A stretch of 64,000 nt of DNA from Lates calcarifer (Eukaryota; Chordata; Actinopteri; Centropomidae), in the NCBI RefSeq assembly GCF_001640805.2, contig NC_066837.1, forward strand, positions 27,900,789-27,964,788, written 5' to 3'. Below the pieces are notes generated by a model. It did no database searches. It was given only the letters and a program-made list of their open reading frames with translations, and was not told the origin of the DNA. Position 1 is the first letter of the stretch. Each line of letters opens with the position of its first letter. The translations under genes and the position numbers were made by a program. Shown here in pieces: positions 21,061 through 36,100 of the stretch.

Positions 21061-24000
21061 CATGGTAGATCTAAAATATATATGACTCGTTTTGTCCTTT
21101 AGGTTGGAGGACTTATTGGTACTATGACATTTTATTTTGGTAGAAAATGACTGATCTTGAAGGATTGTCAAACTGATTGGCTGGATGGCAATCATGTGCC
21201 CTGTTCCATTGACCTTTAGCCAGTATCAATATCAAAATCACTATCTGCTCAATCATTTAAATTCCTCTGGACTAAATGCTACTAAAATATAAATTTAAAT
21301 AAATCTCAGTTGGCTGGCTGGTATGCTGTATGGTTGACTGGCCCCTGCATCGACCATAAATTCACAACCTCTTTGGTCTAGAGACTTTCTCTCAGTCTTA
21401 TTTCAGCCAGATTGGTCAGCCGTGTCTTGTACTGTTACTACCTCTGGGAGGACTTGACGCTGCTGTGGGTTCCCTGGAGGTGGTGGTGTGTCCTCTGAGG
21501 CGTGTACACAAGGCTAATGCACTCTCACTGTGTCTCTGTACCTGTCCAGCTTGTTCTCTCTGCCCCCGCTCCTTACCTTTCTCTGCCTGTCGTTGTATGT
21601 GTCTTCATGTCTCCGCCTCAGGCTTATGCAGGTTATGTCGAAAGCTTAACCTTAGATATTAACTAGGAATGTAGAGGTAGCAGTGTTGAGACTAACTGTC
21701 ATTTATCATATTCGTGGGCATAATTCCAATGAAGCATCCCTACAGCAAAGTGACAAGTCCTTTCCTGAAGTATTTTGAGTCTGTGTAACCCCCCACCCTC
21801 AGCATTCATAAGCATAATGGCATTGTGACTGACAGCTTGAATACAAAATGGATAGCTCGAGCAGTGCTTTTTTTAAGTGTGATCTTGAAACATTAATCTC
21901 TTCTTAGGGAACCTTGAGATTTCCTCCCAGCAGCATAATCACAATGAATATGTTCTTTTAAGAAGTCTGTGACCATACAATATCAGCGAATTTAGTCAGT
22001 AGCACAAGACAGAGTATCAGCGTTTTGGCTGATGAATGCCACGTTTTTTCATGCCTTGATGTTTTTTCATATACCATGGCACATGGCGCTCTCTTTGTTG
22101 TTCTCCATCCGTTGGGAGTTTGGGGAAAATTAGCATAAGACAGTGGTCTTTAAAGTCTTGAGAACTCATGCAGAGACAGGTCACTCATATCTGGCAAGTC
22201 ATCAATGGAGCTGACTGTGTGTGTTTGAAACACCCAAATCCCTCTTGACAACCAGAGGAACAGATACAGACTCTCATGAGCAGCATTTGAAGACAAAAAT
22301 GTCATGCAGCAAACACACATACACACACGTGTTCAGGCAGTAACAGGACAAAGACAATATCCACATTTTTGCACGAGGTTGAACAGAATTATTTAATCAA
22401 TTCCTGTTCGGACAGAATCTGAAATCCTTCAAAAATGTTGTTGTTGAATACCTCACCAGCCTGACTGCCTGCTATTTGCATGTTAGGGTCATTATATGCA
22501 CCATTCATAGTGTAGAAAGAGCTCAGAGACCCACCAATAAGGACAGAGCAGTGTGCAGCATTCCCAACCACAGTCTCTGCAGTGAGGGGACATGATTTAG
22601 GATGTAGAGGCGGTTCTTGTTCTTGCTCACTTTCCATCAACCCATCTCACCCCTCAGCCTAAATTACTGATGGTAATACATTATAAAGTTGTTTATTTTC
22701 ATCCCTCTACTGCCACCCTGGTGGCCCCCTGCTCTGGTGGAAGACAGAGGGGAAAAAACTAGAATATCATAAATAATGTGGCTCCTCCACCGGGCCTTAT
22801 CTCCCTTATTCCTTGATCACCTCTCCCTCCCACCCTCCTCCTCTAATTAGTGTCTACAAATTAGTTTTTTCTGTCCCTCTTTTTTTTTGCAGTAGAAGTA
22901 TGATCTCATGGCAAGAAGCCATGTGCCACAAAACATGAATGGAGAATCTGTCTTGACTGGCCTCTAGAGCTAAACTCTTGGCTGCAGTTCCTGAACAGTT
23001 GGGGTTGGGCTGTGGCTCACTCTTGACCTACGGATTCCATGGAGTGTGGTTTTAAAAGCATGTTATACCACTTAACGCTTACAGTGTGTGCCTAAGCTTT
23101 TGATTTCAATGTGTAGAATCACATAAGGTATAGTAGGTCACATTTTATTTCTGGGTACCTGAAAGGGTAACACAGATTTTGGTCATGCAGAATAAAAACC
23201 AGCATTTGTAATCTCACCAGAAAAAAAAACAGTCAAGTATAAAATATCAGATCAACACATACTGCTGTCACCTGACTGTCATCTGATCCTTATGACTGCA
23301 TACACAAAAATCCAGCTCTTTCCTTTTACCTGAAGTTAACTAGGTCAGCACAATTTTAGGCTACATTTTATTATTCTGGTTAAAGGTCACTGGATGCACT
23401 TAAAAGTGTCACATAATGCTTAAACTCTCCTCAGCACTCGGCACAGAAACGCCACCACATTAAGGAAACCATTCAGGAAACCATCCAATCAGGATGCATT
23501 GCACCTGCTGCAGCAGCACGCTGTGGATCTCAGATCACATCAAGCCGCTAAAAGCTTTGAAGTTATGAGCACATGTTTAGTAGAAACCAAGGCAGTCGGA
23601 TGAGAGGCTTTAACGCTGCATTCGCCAAACCTAATGGCCTCATTATGTTTCCTGTATGATTGCCACGGTGGCTGAGGCACTGACGGAAGTCACCTCGCTA
23701 CAACTTTGGAGAGTTGAGTATAATCATACGCTTGGCTACCGATCCTGTTCGGCACTACAAGGGTGGTGACATTATCTGTGTGAGTAAAAGAGTGTGAGGA
23801 AGAGAAGTCTGTGTGTGAGTATATGTGTGTTAATTACATTGATACACCCTAGTGTCAGGTTTAATTTAGTTTCATTTCTATTCCGCTCAATGCCTTTTCC
23901 TCATCTGGGTTACCACCTAACAGGGTGGTGTGTCTTCTTCCCACTGTCTTCCTCTTACTGTGCACAGTTTGAACATCTATGGATTGACTTAAGGAATATT

Positions 24001-24367
24001 GAGCTTTGAGTCTGGGACTTTCAAGTCCCAGAGGCACAGTGTATCTTGACCTTATCCACCTTTTTTTTCAGAGCCAAGTGCGATACCTTGTAATGTTGAT
24101 GTCCCTTGCCATTTCCCAAACACGGGCAAGCAGGAGAGAGCGGCCAGGCGATGAGTACGTAATAATGTCAGACCACAGTGAAGCGGTCGCACACTGTGTT
24201 TCTCTCTCTCTATGCCTCAGCATCTGTTTGTTTTTTCTCTTTCTCTTCCTGTGTGTCTTCCTTCAGCAGACACTGTCCATTCCATGCATTGATATGAATT
24301 CACAAGGTCACAGATGCACAAATTTGCAGGAATTCAGAGACACACTTGTTTGACAGGTGCAGACTCG

Positions 24368-24385
24368 CACACACACACACACACA
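24368..24385 (+). repeat. (CA)n microsatellite
   Basis: Nine CA units, preceded by CTCG. Confidence 0.9.
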
Positions 24386-26378
24386 TTTTAAGAAAAAGAC
24401 ATGAACATACAAACACAGAACATAGACACATCCTCAATCATTCTCAGTATCTTGTCTCATTCTCAGTCAGAGTGAATTGTGTCGTGCCTGGAGGAGGTTG
24501 TCATTGATGGAGACTAATGTTGACACATCACACCGCAGGACCTGCAGTCAATTAACACATTGTCTAATTAAAGTGATCTACTGGTTTATCTATGAGAGAT
24601 TGAAAGTGGCTGTAAAATGGGTCCACGCTGCATTTTACAATCAGGTCTGCTTCTTTATTTCCATTTGGATTTTAATGGTAATAACCTGCTTAAACATCCC
24701 CCCATTACCAAACAGATTGTGTAAGCATCTTTCATTGATGGCGGCAGGAGATAGATGCTCATGATTTTGGATTTCTATTTTCTGTTAATACCCCTCTCAA
24801 GCTGCGGAAAATACTCCAGCAGCTGCTGTACGTGACTGAACTTCTGACTGTCCATAGTGTCTGGTGTGGAACTCTGCTTGAAAAGTGCCCTAAATAAATC
24901 ATCATAAATCATTCCTCAAGTCATTTTCAAGGTTTGCTCTTACTTTCTTTGAATGGAAACCACATTACATTTCTATCAAACACAGTAATTGTCTCTTACA
25001 GCTTCCATGCTGAGCAGCCTTTGAAATTTTAATGACACCGTAAGAGTTGTTTGGACTGCTTGACGGGTATGTTACAAATTTAAGTCTGCCTTATAACTGA
25101 GAGTGTGAGTGGTTATGGACATCAATGAATTATTAATGCCCATGTTCTTTTATAGGTGTTTTCTATGAAGATGGAGGTTCCACTGTAACAGAAAGTACAG
25201 TACCTTCTCATTGTCTTGCTGAGAAAAGAGAAGATAGACAAATGTTAAAGTATTGATAACAATCCATTTGATTAGTCAATGAATAATAGAAATCACTAAA
25301 ACCTCAAGCCTAATGCATTCACTCCCCACCAGGGCCCCAATATAAAGGTACACACTATATACTATATACGCTACACAGTGTAGGAACAAGTGTAGTGTGT
25401 AATACAACATTCTTAATCCTATCTTGTGTTATATTTTTATTGAGACTTACTTTGTGTGTTGATACATTTCTATGATACTGTCTTTGTGGTGGTGATGGTA
25501 TATTATACTGCATTATATTGAAATATGTTTCTAATATCTTGTCAGATGAGTAATCAACATCTCCCTGACACAGTCTCAACAACAATCAAAAAGTAACCAG
25601 TGATATGGTTGAAAGCTTCAGAGCAAATGAGTAAGTGGACCTTTAGTGGTCTTGGAACTGCTGTTTGTTGAACTGAAAGTGACACTATGTAACCTTTGAA
25701 AAAAGAAATAACACAATCTTCTTCCTAAAATGACAAGTTGAAACTGTATATAGAAATTGTATATAGATTCAGGGGTTATGCTGCCACAGCCTTGCATGGT
25801 CTGGTATGAGCAGCTGTTTGTGGTAGCTAATCTTTAGCTAAACTTAGCCATCTTAGAATTTGCTGTGTAACTGATATTGCTGACAGTCTGCTGACTTGAG
25901 TGGATATTTGTCTCAAAAGTTTAACAAAAAGTAAATTAAACCGTATTACATTATTGTTACAGTTAATTGCAACAGCCACAAGGTTTCCAGAAATATCTGC
26001 CAAATGGTATTCAATACGGTACAGTATGTTGTTACATCTGATAATTGAAGGATCTTTGAGAGTTGGCACCTGGATCCAACAGACAACAAACTGTTGCCAC
26101 CTGTAATAAAGCTTGTTTATCTAATGCACAGAGGAATGAGGCTGTTGCTTTCTATTGCTAGTCAGCGTCTGTCTGGTTTTAGCGTAGAGTTGAGAGCAGA
26201 CTGCTTTTGTCCACGAGCATCGCTCCTGTTAGCTGCCAGGTATCACAGCAAAGAGTGTGGAAACTGGACTGCAGTTGCCTCACACTGTCACATTTGTGGT
26301 GATAAATGGCTAAGATGTGTGAAAGTGTGTTTTTGTGCATTAGTATAGGGCTGGGAGTGCATTTGTCTATGCATACTA

Positions 26379-26400
26379 TGTGTGTGTGTGTGTGTGTGTG
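26379..26400 (+). repeat. (TG)n microsatellite
   Basis: Eleven TG units between GCATACTA and CAAAAACAC. Confidence 0.92.
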
Positions 26401-27903
26401 CAAAAACACATACTGTATGTGTTAATGTGCGTTGCTGCTAATGGATGTGAGCTGCCACTAACACATATAAACCTAATGAAACATGCTGAATTAAGAGTTG
26501 TCAGCTTTTGCTTATTTAACTGACAAAGCAAGCTTTGTGCTCAGACTTTGAGCTCGGAAAGTTCAGTCTTTATTTTTTCCCCAGTGGGTATTTTGTTTCC
26601 AGTAAGTAAATAAAAGTAGAAACACAACACAATGTATATATATAAAATTATACATAGAACCATACCCATGATGAAAAAGAAATCTGATGTCTCCTCTACT
26701 TTACATTAACGTCTTTTTCTTGCTGCTATGATAAAGTCACAAGTGGCCCTGCTTCAACCCTCATCAGCTTGTTTTTCCACTTCCTCTGTTAATTTGCGCA
26801 CTCACAGCATCTTTAGTTGAAGTTGTACTGAACACAAGGAGTAATGTTGAGTAATGAGTGGTAACAGACATGTAATGAAATAAATATCCTTAGCCTGACA
26901 TTTTTTACGTGCCCCAGCTTGCGAGTCTGTTTTTGCCTGCGTCAACAGCACAGTGATTTTCTGCAGTGTGGCTCATCGTGCTGAGAGCAGCACATAAAAG
27001 GCAGCATCAATGAGGGCTTGTTCTTTTTTAATGTAAAGCTTTATCACCTTTTTTGTAGCAGTTGCAATGAAGAGAGCCTCTTGAATATTCACTTATGGTA
27101 CAGTGTCATTTGTTGATATAAAGTGCATTTAGTCTCCCTAAACTTGGCACATCCCAGTAGATTTCTTCCCCCAAAGTAGAAGCTTAAACCTCCTAAATCC
27201 CAATAATTCTCAGTGAAGGTAGCCACAGCGCTGGCCCAGTCCTGTCACAGAGAGACTGATAGTGGGCCTTTACAATCAATGGCACTCAGTATCATTCCTG
27301 GTGTGTCATATACCTTGAGGCTATAGTGAAAATAAGGCAAATATCTGTTCAGCCACAGTGAGACTTTTTTTTTGGGTGTTGTATTTTCTTGTGGTTTAGG
27401 GACAGTATAAACCTGAATTTATCAATAATTTTGACATTTACAATGTATCAAATGACTGGAATTTGACAGGGTCAGTTGTAGGGCTGAAACCACGGTCAAT
27501 TAAATAATGCCCAACCCTGTATAGAACTTTTTAGCTTCTTTTTGTTTTGGTTGACAACAGACTTTCACAACGACTTTGGTACAACGTCACTGCCAGCCAT
27601 TTTAGCAAAATATGCAATTTGACAAAAAGTGGAACATTTAGCAAGCTAAAGACATCAATATTTTTTGCAGATTTCTTAGAAAATGAATTGTTTCCTGGTG
27701 CATGCATCTCCATTCATAATGACATTTATTTATTTATAAGGAGCAAATGGCTCCCATTGACTCCCACAGCATGTTAGCAATAGTAGCCATATGCCAGAGC
27801 CCTTTTAATTATCACACATTATCCCAGAGGTGTCACAGTATGATAGCAGGAGCATTAGCTCAGGCTTGACCTTTTCAACAGGGAGATGAACAAAACCATG
27901 ACC

Positions 27904-27926
27904 AAAAAAAAAAAAAAAAAAAAAAA
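27904..27926 (+). repeat. Poly(A) run with AAAT-rich tail
   Basis: 23 A residues followed by GATAAATAAATAAAAAAG. It could be the tail of a decayed retroposon, but no recognisable body precedes it. Confidence 0.85.
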
Positions 27927-28921
27927 GATAAATAAATAAAAAAGGACAAAACTGTAAACAGTGAGATGATCTCAATTTGGCAAACACCTGGATTCACCAC
28001 TAAACACACACACAGAGGCAATCTGGTAGTTTGGCAACATACTACACTGCATGTCTCAGACAAAACAAATGGGGACGATTCACTTATCCAGTATAACAAT
28101 GCCTGAGTAGTCTGGGCTGACCATGGCTCTCCCTTTAATATAATGAATATGTTATTGTGTAATCTTCAAAAGTAAGTCAGTTATATAAAAATTAATGAAT
28201 TATGAATAATGCCCCATTTTCACCGTGTGGCCTGCCCAGAGTCTAGCGGTATCAATTAACTTGAAGGGGATAGATCTCATTCCAGTTCCTATCTGATTTT
28301 GAACATGTCAGTATAAAGACATAATGGAATTTAAATGAGAGTACTCAAATTGAAGCAATGATTTGTTGCGTGTTCTGTAGCAACTTTATTTAATGAATTC
28401 TATTCAGTTCAGTGCGCTGAATTCTGACTCACCTCTTCATTTGTTCTACTCATGTAGCTCTAGAGTGAGCTATAATTTTCATTATGTACAGTATCTATAC
28501 ATTCAGCTGGCATGCTTACTGGGCTAATCTTGTTCTTCACGTTCTAAACACACAGACACAGAATCTGATATAATAACTGATGGGTTATTTAAGCAACAGA
28601 CCTGGTTGTTTTCTTGCTCACAGCGTTTATCATTTGAAGATGATATCCCACTGATAAGTGCTGGGAATGCAGATAGGAAAGCGGAGGCTGTGTATGATTA
28701 TTAACATTCGCCGAGGTAGGGCCACGAGTGAAGGCATCACTACATCATCCAGACCAGTGAGATGGATGAGGGGAGCGGGGGCCGAGGGAAACTAGGCCTT
28801 GTTGGGAACCCACAGAGTAGCATGCAGCTCTGAAGAAACCCAGCCCAGGTAATTATCACGTTGCGCCACTTAAATACAAATGAACATGCTTTTTCACAGC
28901 AGAGAGCTGTTTAATCAAGTG

Positions 28922-28925
<4 letters not shown>

Positions 28926-28948
<23 letters not shown>
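28926..28948 (+). repeat. (TG)n microsatellite
   Basis: About eleven TG units followed by TTTGTTTGTGTTTG. Confidence 0.9.
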
Positions 28949-28952
<4 letters not shown>

Positions 28953-31900
28953 TTGTGTTTGTCCTCTGTCTGTTCCTGTACGCCTCTTGTTCTCTGCGCC
29001 TCTTAGCACTGTAGCCCACCGCATCTCCTGATACAGAGCTGAAACGGTCGCTTTAATGCAGAAGCTGTTTTGTGCACTCTTGCTTAAGCCAGCGTTCCTC
29101 TCAGTCCACTGCTGCGTTTCCCTCCAGTAGCCTGGCACGGCATCCAGCCTGTAGTGAAGGAGGCTGACTCTTCCTGTCATTCCTGTGGTCCCACATTTGC
29201 CGCCTGTCTGCCTGCTGGCTGCTCCTTAGGCAGTGCCTTTGTCCATCACTAGAGGGAGTGGGTAGCCTAAAGAATAATGAAGTGTAACAGTGAGCTGCAG
29301 GACAGAAGGACAGAAGGAGAAGTTGAGGAAGAGACCAGTGATAATTCATTACCCTTACTTTAGGGCTGTATTGTGCTTCAATCCTAATGTACTGTATACT
29401 AATAATGGCCATGTTGTATGTGAGTGTAACAAATGCCATGCTATTTGGCAGAGCAAAAAAAAAAATCTGCAAATGTGATTTAAATTAATAAATATGGTGT
29501 TTACTCTATATCTGTCTTTGTGTGTGATGAGAGAAGGCAGGAGGGAAGCAGACACACATACTCTGAGTGATGAAGAGACACAGCCACTCTCTTGGACTTT
29601 CACAAAGCAGCTAGTTTGTTGAATGCTAAATATTGCAGTGCATCTCCTGCAGCATCTCAAATCTGTTCCCTCCTCTGTTCCTCAGAAGTAGATCAGGCCT
29701 TGCTCATCTCTCCCAGCTGCAGCCTGAGCCTGTTTGCTGCCCTTTCACAGCTCACTTGCCACACATGAAAATGTTTATGTGGCCCTAATTGAATTTAGAG
29801 CTACATGGTTTACCAGATAGAAGAGCATTTGTTGAGGAGGCTGCTACAAGAGAGATAATCCTGCTAGAAAAGATTCTTCACTTCTGCAGCCTATTTCTGC
29901 ATTTAAGGCGCTTTAGTTTTAGTCATCACTGGGAGAGGAAATTTAAGGTGAATCTTAGCAATACTGTCCCTCGGGATACAGTGGTCACAAAGTGGTGTAT
30001 GATTCCGATGTCATTTTGTTCATTTTCCCTAAAGAAAGAGGTGTGTCAGCTAACCTTCATCATTTTTGCTCTGCTTGTTATGACATTGTTGGTTAGTTTG
30101 TCTGCCCATAACTTTGGTACATTAAAATTGCAGATGAATTCCCTGTTGATCAAGAATTTGTTTAACTATTCACAAAACTGTGTCTGAATTATTAATCAAG
30201 TTATAGATTGATCAAGTGTAAATTAACTGATAATCACTTAAGTAACTTATCTGGAAAAAATGCCAGTTAAATAAGAATTTGGCTTTCAGCTTCTCAAATG
30301 TGAGGAAATGTGTCTTTCCTCTGTTTTGTATCACTGTAAACTGACTATATTTGGAACAAGAAATAAGAAATTGGAGGATGTCTGCATTCACCAGAGTTTT
30401 CTTTACATTTTATAGACAAACAGTGATTGATGAAGCTTTATTAGTCGCTCTTAGAAATGGGGCTGCAATGAAATACAGGACTCGCAGTCATGTTATTTTA
30501 TATTCAGGCAGTGGGTGATGGTTACAGCGGTCGCACAGGAGAAAAAGTTCTGGTGGGATTCTGTGCTTGGCCAGTGGGGCCTCAGATGTGGAATTTACCA
30601 CTTGACTATCTCTGGGCTATGTTATTTTGAAATGTTTATTTTAAGATCTTCATGCTTTGCTTGGTAGCACATGGCAGACAGTGACAGGAAAGGAGAAAGA
30701 GAGATGGGATGATGCGATGAAGGTCGTCTTTGACATTCAAACACAATAATGATTCACTTGTTATGCTGCAGCAATGAGCTCATCATATAGTTTGCAGATC
30801 TGTTGTTGTGGAAAGGTTATAGTGTGCAGAGTACTTGGGAGTACTTAATATCCTCTCAACAACAGTATTGCTGAATTTTGCATATATGGTAATAATTTTG
30901 TGCGCTGTTCCATCCACGTTTACATATGTAAATATAACATGCACCGTAGCAGAGCAATATTAGCATATTTTGCGTACATGTCTTACTTCCCTGAAGACAG
31001 AATGTCAATACAGCAGTCTTCCTGTATATTCCTGTGATATTACACATCATGTCATCACCATGCCAACCGCCATGAACCTCCTCTGCAACTTGAGGATGCA
31101 GGGACAATCTGAGTTGTCAACATACAAAGTCAGGGTACAAAGGTCAGGTGAAGTCGTCAGCCCACCCCACCCCTCTGCGCACAGAGTGATGGGCAACCAC
31201 AGCATTAATGTGCTGATTGAAGGGGAGACAGGTGATGGGTCAACCCAATCAATCACACAGAGCATAGACCCGGTGGAAGTAAAACAGTTTAATAAATGAT
31301 TCTGTAAATTTGTACAAGCACTGCAACCTAGTTGTGAATGGAAATTAAAATGATCTAAATTAAAATCTTTCCTGTTATTCCGCTCGGTAATAGAGCAATT
31401 TCATTTCTCAGTACAGTTAACATGTAATTTCATTCTTTCTAGTGATGGTAATACCCTCAAATGAACTGAATTACTACAGCACATCCATAAACATGTTCAT
31501 AGCAGAGTCTAAATGAGGATCAAACACTACCAAAGCAGATTGGCAAAATGGTCATTTGACTAAAATGCCACAGACATTTTGCAGTCATGCTAGTTTTATG
31601 ACAAATGAAATGAGTACCTGTGCATACATATACACATGACAGCAGAGATACACACACTGTGTCAAACACATACATAAAAAAAAAAAAAAAAGTCATGGCT
31701 GATATTTTCTTAACAGCTGGATATCAAAAAGCCTTGATCCAAAACAGGCTATATTCCTGCCACTGCTCGGGTCTGCAGCATGAGGGGGCCTTAGGAATCC
31801 ATTTGAAAGAATCTGAATACATGGGAGTCCAGGGAGCACCATTTTTTGCTCTGCTGCATCGAGTCATCATGGAGTGGGTAATTCAGCCGAGTGGAAAGAG

Positions 31901-33099
31901 TTCTATCAGGAGGCAGACAAAGAGCGTGCCAACATGCCAAGTTCCCACTCATACTCAAACCTTAGAGGCAACATTGAGACGAGATTATAGATAATTTCAG
32001 CAGGAGCGTGACTGGAAGCACTCTGAAATAAGTGCAAAGGGATTATGGGATATCTAATACCTGTTGTTATCTACAGTATGTAGATTCCACAATCAACTCC
32101 ATCTTTTTATGTGAAGTTTTTCATTTCTCTGTGTATGTGTGAAACATAATTTTTCTGCAAGACTGTGTAGGTGTGTGTGTGTGCACATATATGTGTGGTC
32201 GGCATAGATAGCATGCTCACAGTTTTTGTTTTATAGAGAGTGACATGCGGTGTGGGTGGATTCACAATTCGGACCATATCTGCTCCTCGGGCTCTGATGC
32301 TCATGGTGGGGGCTGGGACTGAAATTGCTGAAAGAGCCCACTCTAGATTTTCCTGTGCTCCCTCCAGGGCTGCCACTGTAGTAGAAAACTTCTCTCATCG
32401 CTGTGGTGTGTTGCAGTAGGATACAGCAAATGCTCGGAGCAACCATAAAGAGTAAACTGCAAACTTGACATTGTGATGCTATCACCACAGTGGCAGTGGC
32501 GTTATGATGTAACTGCTGCTGCAGAGGACAGGGCATAGATGGCTGGTGACCATGCCAGAACCTGTTTTACTGTAAAGTGTTTATACTGAGTGTTTCCATT
32601 TCATGATCCACTACATTATAGTGGGAAATATTGCACTTTGTGCTTCACATTATTTATTTGACATCTGAAGTTATTTTGCAGATTAAGATTTTACATCCAA
32701 AACATATAGCCAGTTTATAAAATATGATGCATTGTCATAGATTGCACTACACAGCTCTATATAGAGAACATTAAACATTATAGCAACATCATGACCATCC
32801 ATGACATTATATGCATTACATATTAAGTCTGAGTATTGTGAAAATATCAATACTAGTACCAATACAATACCTGTTTTACTTTAACACAAAGTTCAATCTT
32901 GATATTAGCTTTTATTGAAATATAAGCATGTCAATCTATAAAATCTACAAAACTCTATTCAACATGCATATTTAAATTGTTATCAAATGTGTAAGGAGGT
33001 TAGATAATTCATACATTTTGAATCTTTAGCTGAGGATGGAGCCAATGGTAACATGTAGCATGAAAGAACAAACCCACAGTGAATTATCAATTATTATTT

Positions 33100-33195
33100 T
33101 AAGGTCTTTCAGCTCATTGTTTTGGCCTTACACTTACCAACTTTATTGGCTTTGTTTACTCTCACCACTCACATTAACCTTGTTTCTAGATAGCT
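33100..33195 (-). repeat. Unnamed interspersed family, short decayed copy
   Basis: TCTTTCAGCTCATTGTTTTGG then CTCACCACTCACATTAACC and TTGTTTCTAGATAGCTGG follow the same order as the antisense copies at 49800-50015 and 54575-54790. Only this core is preserved. Confidence 0.5.
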
Positions 33196-36100
33196 GGTGA
33201 CAAACAAATAATTCAGCAGGAGTTGGTGGATACCGGAGGTAATTCTACTTTGAAATAAGTATGAGATCTGAGTACTTATATCACCACTGATCCTGGTTTT
33301 GCCTCCAGGTTATATCCACAGACACAGAAAGGGATTTGGCTCAGTAATGCCATATGAATTTCATTTGCACATTCCCCATACATAAAAACACGACGTATCG
33401 TGTCATGGATTATCTATACTCAAACAGAGGTCTTAAAAATGTCCATATTGCAATATGCAGAATTCTTGGGAACAGTTCTTAGTGTCATGGGTAATAACAG
33501 AGTGTAAATATATGAAATAAGAATAAAACAAGAAAGAGCATGTTTAGGAGAGAGTGTTATGTGTCCATCACTTGTAAATAACATAATTCATGCCTCATCT
33601 AGTCAACCAGCTAATGTCCACCATAACAACCAATTTCTGCCATGTGAACAGATTCCAAAAAGCCTAAGCGGTGGCATATGTTTCCCCTAAATTAAGGGCC
33701 TGTTAGAGCGTGTGAATTGGCTGCGCTCTCAGTGACTCCCCAGATGGATGGAGATTTCCCCAAGGACAGGAACTTAAAGCATCTCCTCAGCTCCTCCACC
33801 TCTTCCTCTCCTCTAAGGGTCCTTCTGTCTATTACAGATATCATGGTATCACTTTGTAACCTTGAGAGGATATCTCTTTCTCCATTAGACACATATAATA
33901 TTCCTTTCCATCCATCTTAGAAAAGCGCTGGATATACCTCAGGGGATGTGACATTTCACCCCCACCAGAGGACATTTGAAATTTGAAAATCTGTCTTTAG
34001 AGGCACATTTAGTTTACTCATCACATCATTTTATTCCAGAATTAGAAAACACCACTTTTCTCTCAACAGGGACTTGGAAGAAATTAGCTTTCTCAAAACA
34101 TTGACATCAAACATGGAGTTTTATATGTGGTTGATGAATCCACAGCCTTGCCTCTGGCACTTGGGACGATCACTTCTTGCTATTAAGACTGCTTCAAAAT
34201 GAAAATCTCCCCTGGAGCCACAGTTACATAGCAATTAAAAACAAAGCGTTTGTTCCCTATAGTCTAATATTAAACCCAAGGAGGTAAAACCATGGAAAAC
34301 CATGGTATATATTTGCTTCAGCCCTATGGGAGGCAATTAGAGATCTACTCCTGTTTTAGATTCATGGTCATCCACATGCACTCAGAAGTGATTTATAGAT
34401 ATATACAAACAAACAGTGTAAATCTTGATTAGTAAACAGCCTGTGTGGTGACGGCGTCTGGAACCTCCCAGTGTGGATGGTGGATGGCAGCGCTCCTCCG
34501 GCCATTTCTCTTTAGGTCTGGCAGCCCTATGGCAGACGTGGGCTCTGTCTCCGTAAATCCAGTGTGGATGAGGGATGAATGCTGATCAATTAGGATACTG
34601 CATTAAAATGGCCAGGCTCAAAGAAGATGGCTGCCATGCCTCCCTGGCACAGATATGAAAATACTGTGAGAGCACTGCTGCCATTTGTCTTTTCCCCTGT
34701 AACAAAATATCAGCATTATTATTACTTAATTCACACATACCAGGAAGTTGTCATCATAGATTGGAAGACACAGTGCAATGAGAATGAATCACAAAAATTA
34801 AACTACAGTGCTTTATAAGCACAAAATACATCATAAAAGAAAGGTTGTGTAGGTTGTGATGGTCTGCTAATGAAATCAAATTGGTCTGTAGAGGTGTGAA
34901 GTGGGAGGAGGTGCCAGTTCAGGAGATATTTTTCCCCACTCTGAATTCCCATTTAAAGTTCTCTTTCAATTATATTCCATTCAGGAATCTCAAAGATGAT
35001 TCAGTGATATTATATATTTATGCTATGACCATCGGTTTTTAATTATTTTGATTTGGAGAAGATGGTGGCAGCAAATTGAATGTTTTATTTTAACTTGACA
35101 ATTGTTGAGGAAATTGTAGGTGTACAGTGATGCAGGGGTCTGGAATCTGCCTAGGTTAGCAGTACACACAACAGAGGTCTAACTTTGGTGATGGGAGTTG
35201 TAGTGGACGCTTTTCCCTTATATTTGATTTTTTATAAAAGTTGCTTACCTTTTGTCCATTCCCCATCAATATTTTGGAATTGCTCCAGCTGTGTCATTTA
35301 ACAAAAATAATTATCAACTTTGTACTGTCACTGTTGATTAGTGCTTCCATTGTTACACACAACCCCTAAATGCTACTGGACAGTAGTGAGAATAGTGCAA
35401 AATCCTATCTTCAAACATGTTTTGTGTGGGTGAAGAGGAATTGTGGTCTTGGTATATATTTTATGAGGGCAGTGACACAGTGGAAAGAAACTGGATTTGC
35501 AGTAAGTGTTTCTTTGTCATGTTTGACCTTAGCTTTTCCCCTGATGGGAGATGATTGAACGAGTGACGGCAGGGATGAGTGGGGTCAGTTGTAATCTCCT
35601 GCTTCTTTTGTCGTGCAGAACCTCAGGTAGAGAACAGGTGGTAGCCCCTGAAGCTGTCTGCTAATTGGACAACAGTCTATCGCCCAAATAGAATAAATAA
35701 ATAAAAAATATATCGTAATAAATGACTGAACAGCTATTGCAGATTTTTTAATGGGACCCCTCCTTTGCAATCTGACTGATGTCACAGAAGACAGTCAAAT
35801 TAGTCCAAAGTAGTCAAAAGGTTTGTCCTTTTTGTTTGTGGTAATGAGTGATAGATTCTATATGATCTAGCTGACATTCTCATTTGTCAAAAAAGAAAAC
35901 AATGAATGATTCAAGTTGATATTTTTTATCCAATGCAAGAAGACACAGGATCAAATGTATGGCCATGTCAAGGCCCAGAGTAGCTGAAAGAAGCAAGCAA
36001 ACATACATATGCTTCAGTATTATATACAGCAAACCTGCCAGGCCTGGTGAGGTCCTTGAATGTATCTTACAAACAGAAACAGAACCATTTACAGGTACAC

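Larger units (their letters stand above)
21061..33099 (+). other. sorcs1 intron 1, long stretch without recognised genes or transposons
   Basis: Simple repeats only: (CA)n 24368-24385, (TG)n 26379-26400, a 23-base A run 27904-27926, (TG)n 28926-28948, A run about 31677-31692. ORFs here reach 132 codons (29789-30187) but lack domains, splice-site support or codon bias visible by eye. Being poor in repeats over 12 kb, this is the best place in the window to look for conserved non-coding elements. Confidence 0.5.

Noticed and set aside
22389..22640. 83-codon minus-strand ORF with an acidic, Gln-rich start
   Set aside because: It looks slightly more protein-like than most, but no family is recognised and it has no supporting signals. 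A homology search would decide.
22718..22740. CTCF site in TGCCACCCTGGTGGCCCC
   Set aside because: The core carries an extra base relative to the consensus, so the match is poor in both orientations.
29789..30187. 132-codon + strand ORF with hydrophobic segments
   Set aside because: The start region is arbitrary and the composition fits translated AT-rich DNA; no homologue recognised.
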